From NCBI GenBank assembly GCA_002238525.1, contig MPMN01000017.1, positions 1-46,306 on the forward strand: a DNA stretch of 46,306 nucleotides, written 5' to 3'. Both the position numbers and the translations under genes were made by a program. This document shows positions 16,168-27,029 of the stretch, piece by piece. Numbering within the stretch: the stretch's first letter is position 1; each line of letters opens with the position of its first letter. The notes under the pieces were generated by a model. The model did no database searches, was not told where the DNA came from, and worked only from the letters and a program-made list of their open reading frames with translations. The DNA comes from Flavobacteriaceae bacterium bin25. GTDB lineage: Bacteria; Bacteroidota; Bacteroidia; Flavobacteriales; Flavobacteriaceae.

Positions 16168-18443
16168 CCAAGCTCGTTCAAATCAATATCTTTCGAACAA
16201 TCCAATTCAATCGTTAGATTTTGGGGTTTTATAAATTTGTCCTTACTGATTTGCAGATTTAATGAATCTTCATATGCTTGTCTCATATATAGAGCCCATA
16301 TAGGTAATGCCATCGTAGCTCCTTGACCTTTTGTAATACCTGAAAAATGAATAGACCGGTCTTCTCCCCCGACCCACACACCTGTGACTAAATTTGGAAC
16401 CATACCCATAAACCATCCATCACTATGGTTTTGAGTTGTTCCAGTTTTACCAGCAATTTCATTAGTAAACTGATATGGATAGCCAGTGACAAGACCCTTG
16501 TAAAATTCATTATTTTGCTGGAAAGAATGCCGTAATCGTGTCCCAGTACCATATTTTGAAACACCTGTCAAAAGACTCAAAACTACATAAGCCGATTCTT
16601 CACTAAGAACATCCTTTGTGTTTAATTCCGCTTGATAAAGTAATCTTCCATTTTTATCTTCAATTCTTGAAACAACATTTGGTTCAACATAAATACCATA
16701 ATTAGCAAAGACACTATAGGCACCCACAAGTTCATATAAGCTTATATCTGGAGTTCCTAGAGCTATTGATGGTACTTGATCGATAGGAGAGCTAACTCCT
16801 AGTTTTTTTACCAACTGAATAATGGGACCCGGACCAACCATATCCATTATCCGAGCACTTAGACTATTAATTGAATTGGCAAGCCCATTACTCAAGGTTC
16901 TGACTTCTCCATATTTGTTATTTGAATTTTTAGGACACCACCTCTGTATATTGCCATACTTAAGAGCAGGAATACAGTATTGAGAATCTGGATATTCATC
17001 GCAGGGAGACAACTTTAACTGATCTATAGCCGTAGCATACAAAAAAGGTTTGAAAGTAGATCCAACTTGCCTTCTACCTTGCTTGACTTGATCAAACTTA
17101 AAATGTTTGAAATTGATTCCTCCAACCCAAGCTTTGACATTACCAGTTTGAGGCTCCATAGACATCAATGAAGCACGTAAGAAATGTTTGTAATAAACAA
17201 TGGAATCCATAGGGGTCATAATGGTGTCTTTGTCTCCGGACCAACTAAAGACACTCATTTGAGTGGGTTTCTTGAAACTTTCCCAGATCTCCTGTTCACT
17301 AATACCCTGATTTTTCATTTTTCGCCATCGTTCTGATCTCCGTGCTGATGTATTTAAAATTCGATTTACGGACTCATCATTAAGATCAGAAGAAAAGGGG
17401 GCTCTGGATTTGGATGGAGCCTCAGCCCAAAAATGTGCCTGCAAATTCTGCATGTGTTCTCCAACTGCATTTTCAGCCATCGCTTGCAATCGCGAATCAA
17501 TAGTGGTAAATACCCTCAATCCATCTTCATATAAATTGTAATACCTTCCATCACTGCGAGGATTATTGTTGATCCACTGGGTGACAAAATCTTGAATATA
17601 TGTTCTAAAATAAGGTGCCAAACCTTCTATATGTGATTGTGGCGAAAAATCCGTTGTAATTGGCAACGCAACCAGACTATCTAACTCCTGTTTTGAAATA
17701 AAATCATTTCTATACATCTGCCTAAATACAATATTTCTTCTCCCTTTGGTTAGTTCAGGCCGCCGGATAGGATTATATAAAGATGAATTTTTTAACATAC
17801 CAACCAAAAGCGCACTTTCCTCTCTAAGCAATTCATTGGGTTGCTTATTAAAAAAAATCCTTGAAGCTGACTCAATACCATCGGCTTGATAACCAAAGTC
17901 ATAGATATTTAGATACATGGCGATTATCTCATCTTTGGTATATCTTCTTTCCAGCCGGATAGCAATAATCCATTCCTTAATTTTTTGTGAAATAGCCTTG
18001 ACCCGGTTTCGGTCTCTCGTTCCAACAAATAACTGTCTGGCCAACTGCTGCGAAATTGTACTAGCACCCCCTCTTTTTCCTAAATACACTAAAGCTCTAA
18101 GTGTCCCCTTCCAGTCAATTCCTGAATGCCTGTAAAATCTTTCGTCTTCAGTTGCAATTAAAGCATTAACTAAACTAGATGGAATATCCTTGTATTGTAT
18201 GGGGGTCCGATTATCTTTAAAGTATAACTTCCCAATAACCTGAGCATCCGATGAAATAATTTGAGTTGCTAAATTGGTTCTTGGGTTGTCTAATTGACTA
18301 ACATCGGGCATTTCACCTAATAATCCTACAGAGGCAGCACCAAACAATACTCCTATTCCTATCAAGCCCAAGAAAAAAGAAAACCAAAATATTCTGATTA
18401 ACCATCCAATAATACCCTCAAATATTATTCGCTTACCACTCAT
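16161..18443 (-). CDS. Class A penicillin-binding protein (PBP1A-type)
   Basis: A 760-residue bifunctional peptidoglycan synthase anchored in the inner membrane. Residues about 12-38 form the membrane anchor. The GT51 glycosyltransferase domain follows, with ATEDERFYRHSGID (catalytic Glu99) and GGASTISQQLARQL. The transpeptidase domain has Ser462 in GSTFKPF, the SxN triad in NSINS, and Lys666 in GKTGTT. It polymerises and cross-links glycan strands in the periplasm. ATG at 18443 overlaps the gldH stop by ATGA, so it is the last gene of ricT-gldH-PBP. The stop codon lies inside the end of IS copy A, so the final residues may have been set by that insertion. Confidence 0.94.
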   Translation of the reverse strand: MSGKRIIFEGIIGWLIRIFWFSFFLGLIGIGVLFGAASVGLLGEMPDVSQLDNPRTNLATQIISSDAQVIGKLYFKDNRTPIQYKDIPSSLVNALIATEDERFYRHSGIDWKGTLRALVYLGKRGGASTISQQLARQLFVGTRDRNRVKAISQKIKEWIIAIRLERRYTKDEIIAMYLNIYDFGYQADGIESASRIFFNKQPNELLREESALLVGMLKNSSLYNPIRRPELTKGRRNIVFRQMYRNDFISKQELDSLVALPITTDFSPQSHIEGLAPYFRTYIQDFVTQWINNNPRSDGRYYNLYEDGLRVFTTIDSRLQAMAENAVGEHMQNLQAHFWAEAPSKSRAPFSSDLNDESVNRILNTSARRSERWRKMKNQGISEQEIWESFKKPTQMSVFSWSGDKDTIMTPMDSIVYYKHFLRASLMSMEPQTGNVKAWVGGINFKHFKFDQVKQGRRQVGSTFKPFLYATAIDQLKLSPCDEYPDSQYCIPALKYGNIQRWCPKNSNNKYGEVRTLSNGLANSINSLSARIMDMVGPGPIIQLVKKLGVSSPIDQVPSIALGTPDISLYELVGAYSVFANYGIYVEPNVVSRIEDKNGRLLYQAELNTKDVLSEESAYVVLSLLTGVSKYGTGTRLRHSFQQNNEFYKGLVTGYPYQFTNEIAGKTGTTQNHSDGWFMGMVPNLVTGVWVGGEDRSIHFSGITKGQGATMALPIWALYMRQAYEDSLNLQISKDKFIKPQNLTIELDCSKDIDLNELGF

Positions 18444-18940
18444 ATCTTAAACGGACTTCTTTCAATCACTGATAACCCCACATCAATAACTCCGAAGAGG
18501 GTGTCCACTTTTTTTTCATGGTCAATTTTTCGCATAAATTGAAAAATTTCAATAATGTTAGGTCCTGATGATAAAAACTGATGATTTTCTTTGAAGACCA
18601 ATTTACTTTCTTTAATCGAACCATAACCGCTACCCATCCAACTACCGTCTGGGTTGGCCATCATATATTCAAGTGTGTCTTTGGATTGAATTTTCACAGA
18701 GTCTTTAATCGTAGAAATCAAAAATAGGTTTTGAAAAGGGTAGTTATCATCATTTCGAATCAAAATAAACAAATCAAATCGCCGATTTTGAGGATCTTCT
18801 ATACTAGGTATTTCAAATACTGCCCCCCGATTTGATGGCCATCCGCCTTCAAAAGGGATGGGTTTTATACCAAATGAATCCGCCTCTGAGAAGCATCCCA
18901 AGGCTATTGTCCAAATGAAAATCAGTAAAATGCCCCTCAT
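18440..18940 (-). CDS. gldH: Gliding motility lipoprotein GldH
   Basis: A 166-residue lipoprotein with a signal segment (LLIFIWTIALGC) and the acylated Cys at residue 16. Family words include DLFILIRNDDNYPFQNLFLI near residue 56, DTLEYMMANPDGSWMGSGYG near 88 and FGVIDVGLSVI near 148. In Flavobacterium, GldH is needed for gliding and for stability of the Gld/type IX secretion machinery. The order ricT-gldH-PBP1A is conserved across Bacteroidota and supports the call. Starts 21 bases after the ricT stop and overlaps the PBP start by 4 bases. Having GldH suggests, but does not prove, that the host glides. Confidence 0.85.
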   Translation of the reverse strand: MRGILLIFIWTIALGCFSEADSFGIKPIPFEGGWPSNRGAVFEIPSIEDPQNRRFDLFILIRNDDNYPFQNLFLISTIKDSVKIQSKDTLEYMMANPDGSWMGSGYGSIKESKLVFKENHQFLSSGPNIIEIFQFMRKIDHEKKVDTLFGVIDVGLSVIERSPFKI

Positions 18941-18961
18941 TCAATTAGTAATATTTTATAA

Positions 18962-20071
18962 CTAGGCTTTACTTTGTTTTTTTCTTGTACGCGGTTTCTT
19001 TTTTGAAAATTGAATCGGTTCATAAACAAACTCTTCCACCATTTCATTGTCTTCCTTAACGACAAAATCTTCAAGTTTGGAAATAGACTTTTCAAGCTGA
19101 TTGTTTTTAATGATCTCTTTGACCGATGAAACATCTAGCTTAAACCAATTCACCCGATCTGATTCATAACTATACCACATTTCATTGCTGAAAATATTCA
19201 TCTTCTGAAATATAGCATACCCTTTATCGGTCTTCAATTTTATATCGATTGATGGGAATTTTTTCAACTCTTCTGTATAACTTTCGAGTTCATAATTCAA
19301 ACAACATTTTAATTTTCCACACTGGCCATTAAGCCGGTCTGGACTAAATGAAAGCTGTTGATACCTTGCAGCACTAGAAGAGACCTTACGAAAATCAGTT
19401 AACCATGTGCTGCAACATAATTCCCTTCCACAAATGCCTATCCCACCTATTCGAGAAGCCTCAGACCTCATGCCGATTTGACACATTTCAATTTTTACCT
19501 TAAACTCTGAAGCCATTACCCGAATCAATTCTCTAAAGTCTACTCTCTGGTCGGCAGTGTAATAGAAAATAGCTTTCCGACCATCAGCTTGAAATTCCAC
19601 ATCAGATATTTTCATTTCGAGGTTCAACTTTAAAGCCATTTGACGAGATCTTCTTTGTAGTTCGCCTTCCCTGGCTTGAAGTTTATGCCAAAACTCTATT
19701 TCCTCTTGACTAGGTAATCTTAAAATAGCCTCAATATTTACATCATCTGGAGACACCCTTTTTAGCCTCATTTGGGTGCGAGTTAGTTCACCTTTGAGAC
19801 ATATGACCCCTATGTCGTATCCCTGATTAACTTGAACTACTACCAATGAACCCATAGAAGGGTTTATAAAGCTAGGAACTAGAAAAAAAGATTTCCTTCC
19901 ATTTTTGAACCTTACTTCAACATACGGAAAAACTCCTTGATCGTCCTGAACCATATTAGCCAACCAGTCAAATGCAGGAAGTTTATTACAGCCACTATTA
20001 ACACAATAGCCATTACTGCGACATCCTGCAGGTTTTGAACCGTTACTATTGCTACAACTTGTGCAACCCAT
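18962..20071 (-). CDS. ricT: PSP1-domain protein RicT
   Basis: A 369-residue cytosolic protein of the PSP1/RicT family. After a Cys-rich N-terminus (MGCTSCSNSNGSKPAGC) the PSP1 domain covers about residues 90-270, with VDFRELIRVMASEFKVKIEM, the GIGICGRELCCSTWL cluster and NGQCGKLKCCLNYE, which bind an Fe-S cluster in Bacillus RicT. There RicT works with RicA and RicF in mRNA processing; in Bacteroidota the role is untested. The C-terminus is Lys/Arg-rich (KKKPRTRKKQ). Immediately upstream of gldH, with which it is normally co-transcribed. Confidence 0.88.
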   Translation of the reverse strand: MGCTSCSNSNGSKPAGCRSNGYCVNSGCNKLPAFDWLANMVQDDQGVFPYVEVRFKNGRKSFFLVPSFINPSMGSLVVVQVNQGYDIGVICLKGELTRTQMRLKRVSPDDVNIEAILRLPSQEEIEFWHKLQAREGELQRRSRQMALKLNLEMKISDVEFQADGRKAIFYYTADQRVDFRELIRVMASEFKVKIEMCQIGMRSEASRIGGIGICGRELCCSTWLTDFRKVSSSAARYQQLSFSPDRLNGQCGKLKCCLNYELESYTEELKKFPSIDIKLKTDKGYAIFQKMNIFSNEMWYSYESDRVNWFKLDVSSVKEIIKNNQLEKSISKLEDFVVKEDNEMVEEFVYEPIQFSKKKPRTRKKQSKA

Positions 20072-20139
20072 GATTATTAATCAACCGCAAAGTTAATCGG
20101 AATTTAAACTGTGTCTTGAAGTTTCAGAAATTTTAAATT

Positions 20140-21177
20140 CTATGTGAACCTCAAATGTTCAGATCGCCCTTTTTTAAAAATTCTATGTCCAGCAGGTATG
20201 TTTTTTCTCAACTTCTTTTGTTGTGACAGAGGCAACTGAGAAATTCTTTTACATTTATCAGAACAGGTATTTTGGTATGTGTTTTTGCATTTTTGACACT
20301 GAATAAACAAAAGATGACAGGCCTGATTAACACAATTGGTATGTTGATCACATGGCATTCCACACTGATGGCATCGCGATATAACCTTCTCTGATCCTGT
20401 CTCTCTCAGTCGTTGATCAAAAACAAAATTTTTTCCTAAGAATTTATTGGTAAGCCCTTTCGATTTTACTTGTCGAATATAATTGATAATTCCACCTTCG
20501 AGCTGATAGACTTTTTCAAATCCTTTTCCCTTTAAATACGCACTAGCTTTTTCACATCGAATACCTCCTGTACAATAGAGTAAGAATTGTTTTTCCTTTT
20601 TAACCGGCTCTAATTTTTTTTCTATAATAGGTAATGAGTCTCTAAATGTATCGACATCAGGTCTAATTGCTGATTGAAAATGACCTATTTCACTTTCGTA
20701 ATGATTTCTTATATCAACACACAGACTATTAGGGTCTTGCAAAAACTGATTGAATTCCTGGGGTGATAGGTAATAACCGGTATTCGATAGGTCCAATTGA
20801 TTATCAAGTAGCCCGTCTGCTACAATTTTTTTTCGAACTTTAACAGTCAATTTGTAAAAAGAATTGCCATTATGGTCAATGGCAAAATTCATTGAAACCT
20901 TTCTTAAAAAAGTTATTTGATTGACAAACTTGATGAGCTTTTCGTATTCCTTAGTAGGGATAGATAATTGTGCATTTATTCCCTCATTAGCAACATAGAT
21001 TCTTCCGAGAACCCTTATTCTCTGTAGTCCAAAAAAAAGAAAATCTCTCAACAAGTGTGGATTTCCAATCTTGTAGAATTTATAAAACGATATGGTCCAC
21101 CTAGGACATCCTTCCTGTTGAATCAATCTCTCCCACTCTGATGCACTTAGAGCATTATATAATTTTGACTTGTCCAT
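20140..21177 (-). CDS. trhO: tRNA uridine(34) hydroxylase TrhO (YceA; rhodanese domain)
   Basis: TrhO hydroxylates U34 of certain tRNAs using oxygen, the first step to 5-methoxyuridine-type modifications. The 345-residue protein has an N-terminal acylphosphatase-like region with VANEGINAQLSIP near residue 63, then a rhodanese domain (about 125-245) with VDIRNHYESEIGHF and the active-site loop CTGGIRCEKAS, and a C-terminal Cys-rich segment (CHQCGMPCDQHTNC, CQKC, CSDKC) that probably binds zinc. All three parts are usual for this family. ATG at 21177. It lies 68 bases upstream of ricT on the same strand and may be co-transcribed. Confidence 0.9.
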   Translation of the reverse strand: MDKSKLYNALSASEWERLIQQEGCPRWTISFYKFYKIGNPHLLRDFLFFGLQRIRVLGRIYVANEGINAQLSIPTKEYEKLIKFVNQITFLRKVSMNFAIDHNGNSFYKLTVKVRKKIVADGLLDNQLDLSNTGYYLSPQEFNQFLQDPNSLCVDIRNHYESEIGHFQSAIRPDVDTFRDSLPIIEKKLEPVKKEKQFLLYCTGGIRCEKASAYLKGKGFEKVYQLEGGIINYIRQVKSKGLTNKFLGKNFVFDQRLRETGSEKVISRCHQCGMPCDQHTNCVNQACHLLFIQCQKCKNTYQNTCSDKCKRISQLPLSQQKKLRKNIPAGHRIFKKGRSEHLRFT

Positions 21178-21673
21178 TTATGTTCTCAGGCATTTTAAAT
21201 TACTTAGACACTTCAACGCTTTCAACTCAACTCAATAACACGTCTGATATAAAATCTGTACCCAGCCAGATATCCATTAAACAAGCTTAACAACACTTTT
21301 CCTGATACTAGTTGATTCGATACTTGCCCACTATTCAAACAGACTGAAAAGCTATGACTGGCGTTTTTCTTTTTAAATCAGAGAATTGTCTTGTCTCTTT
21401 AAAGAATTGAGTATCACTTTTACTTTGTATTTCCATTCTAATTTGGATACTGGACTAATGTTGGTAGACACCCATATTAAATTCAGTTTATTACATTCTG
21501 ATTACAACTTATTATCTTTCTTATGATGAGACTTTCTAGACACTTTTAGCGTGCTATTGTGATGAATCTGCACCTAAAAAGAAATTTTCCTGACCAACTA
21601 AATTAACCATTCCACAACAAAGTGATTAGAGCCAATTTTCTATAAGTAACTTTAATATCTAAAGGGTATAATA
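21178..21673. other. Non-coding stretch with a half-copy of the MITE-like repeat
   Basis: About 500 bases without a convincing gene. Its last part, 21642-21674, reads ATAAGTAACTTTAATATCTA followed by AAGGGTATAATATT and matches the right half of the palindromic repeat at 8357-8466. It touches the stop codon of the large lipoprotein gene. No clear terminator is seen for that gene. Confidence 0.5.
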
Positions 21674-24600
21674 TTATTCCATACAACTAGTGAAATTAGG
21701 TTTATTACTTTGTGTTAATCCAGCAACATCCCGTGAAAATTGTTCGCAGTATGTGACCTTACCGACTTTCCATAAACTGAGGTTTTGATTGAATAATGTA
21801 GCAAAAGCAAACATCCTATTCATATCGGTCACATTACTGACATCCCATGAACCAATAGGTCTATTGAATCTCCTAGCAGCTGCAAACATCTCGCCCATGT
21901 TGGTTACATTACTGACATCCCATGAACCAATAGGTTGATTGAAATTGCTAGCATTTATAAACATCTCGCCCATGTTGGTTACATTACTGACATCCCATGA
22001 ACCAATAGGTTGATCAAATAGTGAAGCTCCGGAAAACATCTGACTCATATTGGTCACTTTACTGACATCCCAGTCATTTAGGGGCTTGTCAAATGATACA
22101 GCAGCACTAAACACCCCACTCATATCGGTCACATTACTGACATTCCAGTCATTTAGGGGCTTGTCAAATGATACAGCAGCACTAAACACCCCACTCATAT
22201 CGGTCACATTACTGACATTCCAAGAACTGATGTTTCCGTTGAATCTCTGAGCAGCTGCAAACATCCTATTCATATCGGTCACATTACTGACATCCCAGTC
22301 ATTTAGGGGCTTATCAAATAATTTAGCATTGTGAAACATCCTATTCATATCGGTCACATTACTGACATCCCAAGAACTGATGTCCCCATTGAATATCTGA
22401 GCATCTCTAAACATTTCCTTCATATTGGTCACATTACCGACATCCCAACCACCAATATCTCGATTGAAAGCCCTAGCATCTCTAAACATCTGATTCATAT
22501 TGGTCACATTACTGACATTCCAAGAACTGATGTTTCCGTTGAATTTCCAAGCAGCTACAAACATTTCCTTCATGTCGGTCACATTACTGACATTCCAAGA
22601 ACTGATGTTTCCGTTGAATTTCTGAGCATCTCTAAACATCTGACTCATATTGGTCACATTACTGACATTCCAAGAACTGATGTTTCCGTTGAAATTCCGA
22701 GCACTTGTAAACATCTGACTTATATTGGTCACTTTACTGACATCCCAGTCATTTAGGGGCTGATCAAATGCTATAGCACGATCAAACATTCTATTCATAT
22801 TGGTCACTTTACTGACATCCCAAGAACCAATGGGTTGATTGAATGCGAAAGCATCTCTAAACATCTGACTCATATTGGTCACATTACTGACATCCCAAGA
22901 ACTGATGTTTCCGTTGAATTTCCAAGCAGCTACAAACATCCCCTTCATATCGGTCACATTACTGACATTCCAAGAACTGATGTTTCCATTGAATATATCA
23001 GTATTTGCAAACATATCTTCCATATCCCTTACACTACCCACATTCCAATTATTGAGATCTTGATTGAATTTCACAGCATTATTAAACATTTCCCTCATCG
23101 TAGTCACACTACTGACATTCCAAGAACTGATGTTTCCGTTGAATTTCCGAGCATCTGAAAACATCTGTCTCATATCCCTTACACTACCCACATTCCATGC
23201 CCCGATCTCTTGATTGAATTCCCTTGCATCAGAAAACATTCCAGTCATAATACCTACATTACCCACATTCCAGCTATGGATAGGTTTGTTAAAGGCACGA
23301 GCTTCGCGGAACATATAGCTCATATTATCCACCTTCCTGACGTTTTCACCCCATCCATTGATGCTTCCATTGAATTTAGCCGCACCATCAAACATATGTT
23401 GCATAAAGGTTACATTACTGACCTCCCAATCGCCGATATCTTGATTAAATTCACTTGCGTCTTTAAACATAAAACTCATATCCTTCACATTACTGACCTC
23501 ATCGGACCAACCAAGAGGTTGATTGTAGTCACTTCCCTGGAACATACCGCTCATATCCCTCACATTACTGACATCCCAACCACTGAGACTATAAGGGAAA
23601 CCCTGAACACCTGCAAACATATTCCTCATATTTTTCACATTCGACACATCCCATTTCCTGATATCTCCGTGATTATACGTTGTTGGGACTATCATATTAT
23701 GATCAGGATGGGGAACCCTAAACAATTGATTCATACTCGTAACAAATGTGGTAACTACGTATTGAAGGTTCTCACCACCCCTTGCTTCACTTCTTAGTAT
23801 TGCAGTATCAGCAATAAGATACTGATCACCAGCATAGGTAACACGCTGACCAATTTTTGACCAAGCAGCACAAGTTGCTTTGATGATTCCATCTTCTTCG
23901 TATAAGAGTTCCCCTTGCCCTTCACCACATTCAATCGTAGACGGGGAAGTTTGGGTATTGGTAGGTTGCGTATTAGTTGGTTGATTCGTAGTAGTAGTGG
24001 TAGGTTGATTCGTTGTCGGTTGATTGGTTGGAGTTGTAGTAGTGGGTTGGGTATCGGTAGGTTGCGTACCAGTAGGCTGGGTATTAGTAGGCTGCGTATC
24101 GGTAGGTTGATTCCCTGTCGGATCACCTCCAGATGATTCTACCTCAGTAAACAAAGCCTCCAATGAACAATTACCACCTACTTCAAAACGCACCTGCTCA
24201 TTAGTTAAAACAATATCATCAGGACAACCAGAACCCGATGCACGCCACCGATCAAATCCATAACCATCATCCGGCTCAGCGGTAATGCGAACTTCCTGAC
24301 CAAAACCCCTTTCCTCTTCTTCACTATCCACACTACCCCCAGTACCACCTTCAGCAGTAATGCTGTATAATACCTCCGTAAATACCGCCTTGATTGCACA
24401 ATCTCTAGTCACTACGAAAGAAATAGTACTCTCCTCTGTATCAATGTCCGGAGAATCCTCTTCACCACAACTGAATACCCATTCTTGGAATGCATAATGC
24501 TCATTGGCTCTGGCTGTAACCTTCACCTCATCCCCATAAACAAGATTCTCCGATGGTGTAATCATTATCCGTCCATTCTCGTTCTCTTCTATCGTAATCG

Positions 24601-26371
24601 TGTGAGGAGACTTGGTAAAGACTGCTTCCAAACTACAATTACCCTCAATAGAGAATTCCAATTCACGATCAGAAGCATCCGCTATGACTGGACAATCCGT
24701 ATCCTCTATTGTCTCCCATCGCTCAAATACATAGCCCTCATCAGGCGTTGCTGTCAAGGAAATGGTCTGACCATGTTCCTTGGTTATTCGATCATCACCT
24801 CCTAATGACTGACCTTCTGAATCACTTACTGAGCCTCCATCTGATAAGGAAGCACTGATGGTGTATTGTGCTTTTTCAAACACCGCCTCTAATCGACAAT
24901 TACCCTCAACAATGAACTCAACCTCAAGATCTGTATTATTTACAAGTGTAGGACAATTCGAAGGGGACGTTCCTCCTTCAGTTGTCCATCTACTAAATTG
25001 ATACCCCTCTTGGGGTGTTGCTGTCAAAGAGATGGTCTCTCCATAGACGATACTAATACCCGTCTCAGAATCCTCATCGCCAACACTTCCTCCCTCAGAA
25101 GATGTCGCTGTGATGGTATAGCTAACCTTTTCAAATTCCGCTCCTACCGTACAATCTTCCAATACCGTAATTGATATGCTTGATTCGTCATCGTTTAAAT
25201 CACCACAATCTCCAGACCAACCCTTGAAGGCATAATGCTCATTGGCAGTAGCGGTAACTTCCACCTCATCACCATAAACTACACCCTCTGATGGGCTAAT
25301 GGTTATTTGTCCATTTTCGTTCTCTCCTGCCGATATCATACGAGGAGCTTTTTCAAACACCGCCTCCAATCGACAATCCCCTTCTACCACGAACTCCGCT
25401 TCAACCTCTGTAGCATCTGCAAGGGTAGGACAATCATCACTCCTCCATTCACTAAACTGATAGCCCTTGTCAGGGGTTGCTGTCAAAGTAGATGTCTCTC
25501 CATAGACTATAGATAATTCCTCATCAACCGGCTGGCCGTCTCGAAACACACTACCTCCCTCAGAAGATGTCGCCGTGATGGTATAGCTAACTTTTTCAAA
25601 AACCGCTCCCAGTGTACAATCAGATACCAGAGTAATCACTATGCTTGATTCATCGTTATTTAATTCTCCACAGCTTCCAGACCAACCCTCGAAGGCATAA
25701 TGTTCATCAGCTGTAGCTGTAATCTCCACTTCATCACCATGATCAACTGTTGCAGATGGGGTGATGCCTATTTCCCCATTCTCGTTCTCTTCTATCGTAA
25801 TGATACGAGGGGCTTTGGTAAAGACCGCTTCCAAACTACAATTACCTGCAACAGTGAAGGTCACTTTGTTGTTGACGGCTATAAGGTCAGGACATTCGCT
25901 ACCCTCGGCCGTTGTCCATCCGCTTAACTGATAGCCTTCTTCAGGTTCTGCTGTAAAAGAGGCTACCTGTCCAAACTCTCTTGACAATTCTCCCTCACCG
26001 ACACTGCCTCCATCGGTTGAACCGGCGGTGATGCTATACTTGATCTTTTCAAACTCAGCTCCAATCTGACAATTCTTGGAAGCGGTGATGGTGATTTCTG
26101 TATTGTCTGGGCTAAAACTACCACAATCGCCTGTCCATTGCTTCAATTGATAGTGCTCTTGGGCAGTGGCAGTAACGGTCACCGACTGACCACCATCTAC
26201 ACTTTGACTAGAGGTTATCGAACCACCTACCCCAGATGATGTGGCAATGGTAAACTTAGCCGCTACCGGCTCAATAGGTGCTGTGGGCGTATCTTCATTA
26301 TTACACGAAAATAACAGAAGCAACGCTACTACGGAAATAAATAATGGAAATGGAAAGATTCTTAATCTCAT
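21674..26371 (-). CDS. Giant BspA-like surface lipoprotein (InlB-type B repeats plus DUF285 repeats)
   Basis: A 1565-residue lipoprotein with lipobox LLLLFSC (Cys23). Residues about 38-745 hold nine divergent InlB B-type repeats of about 75-80 residues (pattern [14 protein letters not shown]...TATPxxGYxFxxW...LEAVFEK) with paired Cys. A Thr/Pro/Gln/Asn-rich linker (about 748-812) of TNQPT/TQPT units follows. The C-terminal half carries about 25 DUF285/BspA leucine-rich-type repeats of 25 residues ([20 protein letters not shown]). BspA proteins serve in adhesion, so a surface binding role is likely. Two DNA repeats (22071-22220) are identical, showing recent expansion. G/C homopolymers lie about 95 and 260 bases upstream of the start. 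Monocistronic, by layout. Confidence 0.9.
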   Translation of the reverse strand: MRLRIFPFPLFISVVALLLLFSCNNEDTPTAPIEPVAAKFTIATSSGVGGSITSSQSVDGGQSVTVTATAQEHYQLKQWTGDCGSFSPDNTEITITASKNCQIGAEFEKIKYSITAGSTDGGSVGEGELSREFGQVASFTAEPEEGYQLSGWTTAEGSECPDLIAVNNKVTFTVAGNCSLEAVFTKAPRIITIEENENGEIGITPSATVDHGDEVEITATADEHYAFEGWSGSCGELNNDESSIVITLVSDCTLGAVFEKVSYTITATSSEGGSVFRDGQPVDEELSIVYGETSTLTATPDKGYQFSEWRSDDCPTLADATEVEAEFVVEGDCRLEAVFEKAPRMISAGENENGQITISPSEGVVYGDEVEVTATANEHYAFKGWSGDCGDLNDDESSISITVLEDCTVGAEFEKVSYTITATSSEGGSVGDEDSETGISIVYGETISLTATPQEGYQFSRWTTEGGTSPSNCPTLVNNTDLEVEFIVEGNCRLEAVFEKAQYTISASLSDGGSVSDSEGQSLGGDDRITKEHGQTISLTATPDEGYVFERWETIEDTDCPVIADASDRELEFSIEGNCSLEAVFTKSPHTITIEENENGRIMITPSENLVYGDEVKVTARANEHYAFQEWVFSCGEEDSPDIDTEESTISFVVTRDCAIKAVFTEVLYSITAEGGTGGSVDSEEEERGFGQEVRITAEPDDGYGFDRWRASGSGCPDDIVLTNEQVRFEVGGNCSLEALFTEVESSGGDPTGNQPTDTQPTNTQPTGTQPTDTQPTTTTPTNQPTTNQPTTTTTNQPTNTQPTNTQTSPSTIECGEGQGELLYEEDGIIKATCAAWSKIGQRVTYAGDQYLIADTAILRSEARGGENLQYVVTTFVTSMNQLFRVPHPDHNMIVPTTYNHGDIRKWDVSNVKNMRNMFAGVQGFPYSLSGWDVSNVRDMSGMFQGSDYNQPLGWSDEVSNVKDMSFMFKDASEFNQDIGDWEVSNVTFMQHMFDGAAKFNGSINGWGENVRKVDNMSYMFREARAFNKPIHSWNVGNVGIMTGMFSDAREFNQEIGAWNVGSVRDMRQMFSDARKFNGNISSWNVSSVTTMREMFNNAVKFNQDLNNWNVGSVRDMEDMFANTDIFNGNISSWNVSNVTDMKGMFVAAWKFNGNISSWDVSNVTNMSQMFRDAFAFNQPIGSWDVSKVTNMNRMFDRAIAFDQPLNDWDVSKVTNISQMFTSARNFNGNISSWNVSNVTNMSQMFRDAQKFNGNISSWNVSNVTDMKEMFVAAWKFNGNISSWNVSNVTNMNQMFRDARAFNRDIGGWDVGNVTNMKEMFRDAQIFNGDISSWDVSNVTDMNRMFHNAKLFDKPLNDWDVSNVTDMNRMFAAAQRFNGNISSWNVSNVTDMSGVFSAAVSFDKPLNDWNVSNVTDMSGVFSAAVSFDKPLNDWDVSKVTNMSQMFSGASLFDQPIGSWDVSNVTNMGEMFINASNFNQPIGSWDVSNVTNMGEMFAAARRFNRPIGSWDVSNVTDMNRMFAFATLFNQNLSLWKVGKVTYCEQFSRDVAGLTQSNKPNFTSCME
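22071..22220 (-). repeat. Perfect 75-base tandem duplication in the DUF285 region
   Basis: Bases 22071-22145 and 22146-22220 are identical by eye, each encoding one 25-residue DUF285 unit ([17 protein letters not shown]). Neighbouring units differ at many sites, so this pair looks recent. The array as a whole is coding and has a 75-base period. Confidence 0.85.
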
Positions 26372-26873
26372 CGGATAGTTTAATAGATTTGTTGATGTTT
26401 ATAATTGATTGTAATGGATGAAATCCCCTCAAAACGGATAGGTGAAAAATCATAGGATGGACTTACCCCCCCCATACTGAGGTTTGAAAATTCGGGGAAT
26501 AGAGGCTCCATTTCCTCCCTTGTAAAAAGGAAAAAAGAAAGTGCAGAGCATACCCAATAGAGTGCTGCTTAAAAAAAAAGTTTGCTTGAAGATTGGGGTG
26601 AATGACCCGTTCCCTACCCCAAAATAATGGGGGGGGGTAATTACATTAAAGAAGATACGGTCTATCGCCAATCTATTACAAGATAACAACCGGGTAGAAT
26701 CAGAAAGCATATTTCTCAATTAAATATGTGACGCAGTTAGAACGGCGAAAATATACAAATTTTTATTAAGAAAGTATCCATATCGTTGAAATTTTGTCCT
26801 GCCAGCAAACTTATATGCTTAAACTCTACTCCGTAATGAAAGCATTAGAACCATTATAAACGCATCCTAGAAT
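26372..26873. other. Upstream region of the giant lipoprotein gene
   Basis: No convincing gene. It contains two G/C homopolymers in inverted orientation (26463-26640), described separately. A frame across 26450-26719 on the minus strand is low-complexity and not called. Confidence 0.5.
26463..26640. repeat. Inverted repeat with C8 and G9 homopolymers
   Basis: TTACCCCCCCCAT at 26463-26475 and ATGGGGGGGGGTAA at 26627-26640 are inverted repeats differing by one base in tract length. They enclose about 150 bases. G/C runs of this length are striking in such AT-rich DNA. The inner tract lies about 95 bases upstream of the lipoprotein start codon on the transcribed strand, where slippage could alter promoter spacing. 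Confidence 0.6.
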
Positions 26874-27029
26874 AAAGAGATTGGTAAGAAACAATGGATC
26901 GAGAAACAGACATTTGGTCTAAATCGATGGTATAGTTGTCAAATCAGCAGGTTGAAAGGCTTAGAGAAGGTTCATTACCAGCATATACTGAAGGCTATAG
27001 CATACAATTTAAAGTGTTCTACAGGATAG
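26874..27029 (+). pseudogene. Transposase C-terminal remnant (IS1182/IS5-like)
   Basis: A 51-codon frame ending at TAG 27027-27029 reads KEIGKKQWIEKQTFGLNRW, then SRLKGLEKVHYQHILKAIAY and NLK. The pattern 'VE..FG......R.RGL.KV..(12).A.NLK' is the C-terminal signature of IS1182/IS5-type DDE transposases, including the last catalytic Glu region. Nothing upstream continues the frame, so only the tail survives. Confidence 0.45.

Noticed and set aside
21800-23650. Regular 75-base direct repeats that could suggest a CRISPR array or VNTR outside genes
   Set aside because: The period is 25 codons, the frame is open throughout and each unit encodes a DUF285 repeat; there are no unique spacers.
22331-23797. 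Long open frames on the plus strand inside the lipoprotein gene (for example His/Ile/Thr-rich frames at 22331-22756 and 22835-23158)
   Set aside because: They are antisense shadows kept open by the repeated codons of the real gene and have no independent features.
26450-26719. 89-residue minus-strand frame upstream of the lipoprotein gene
   Set aside because: Low-complexity Phe/Gly/Pro content arising from homopolymers; no conserved pattern.
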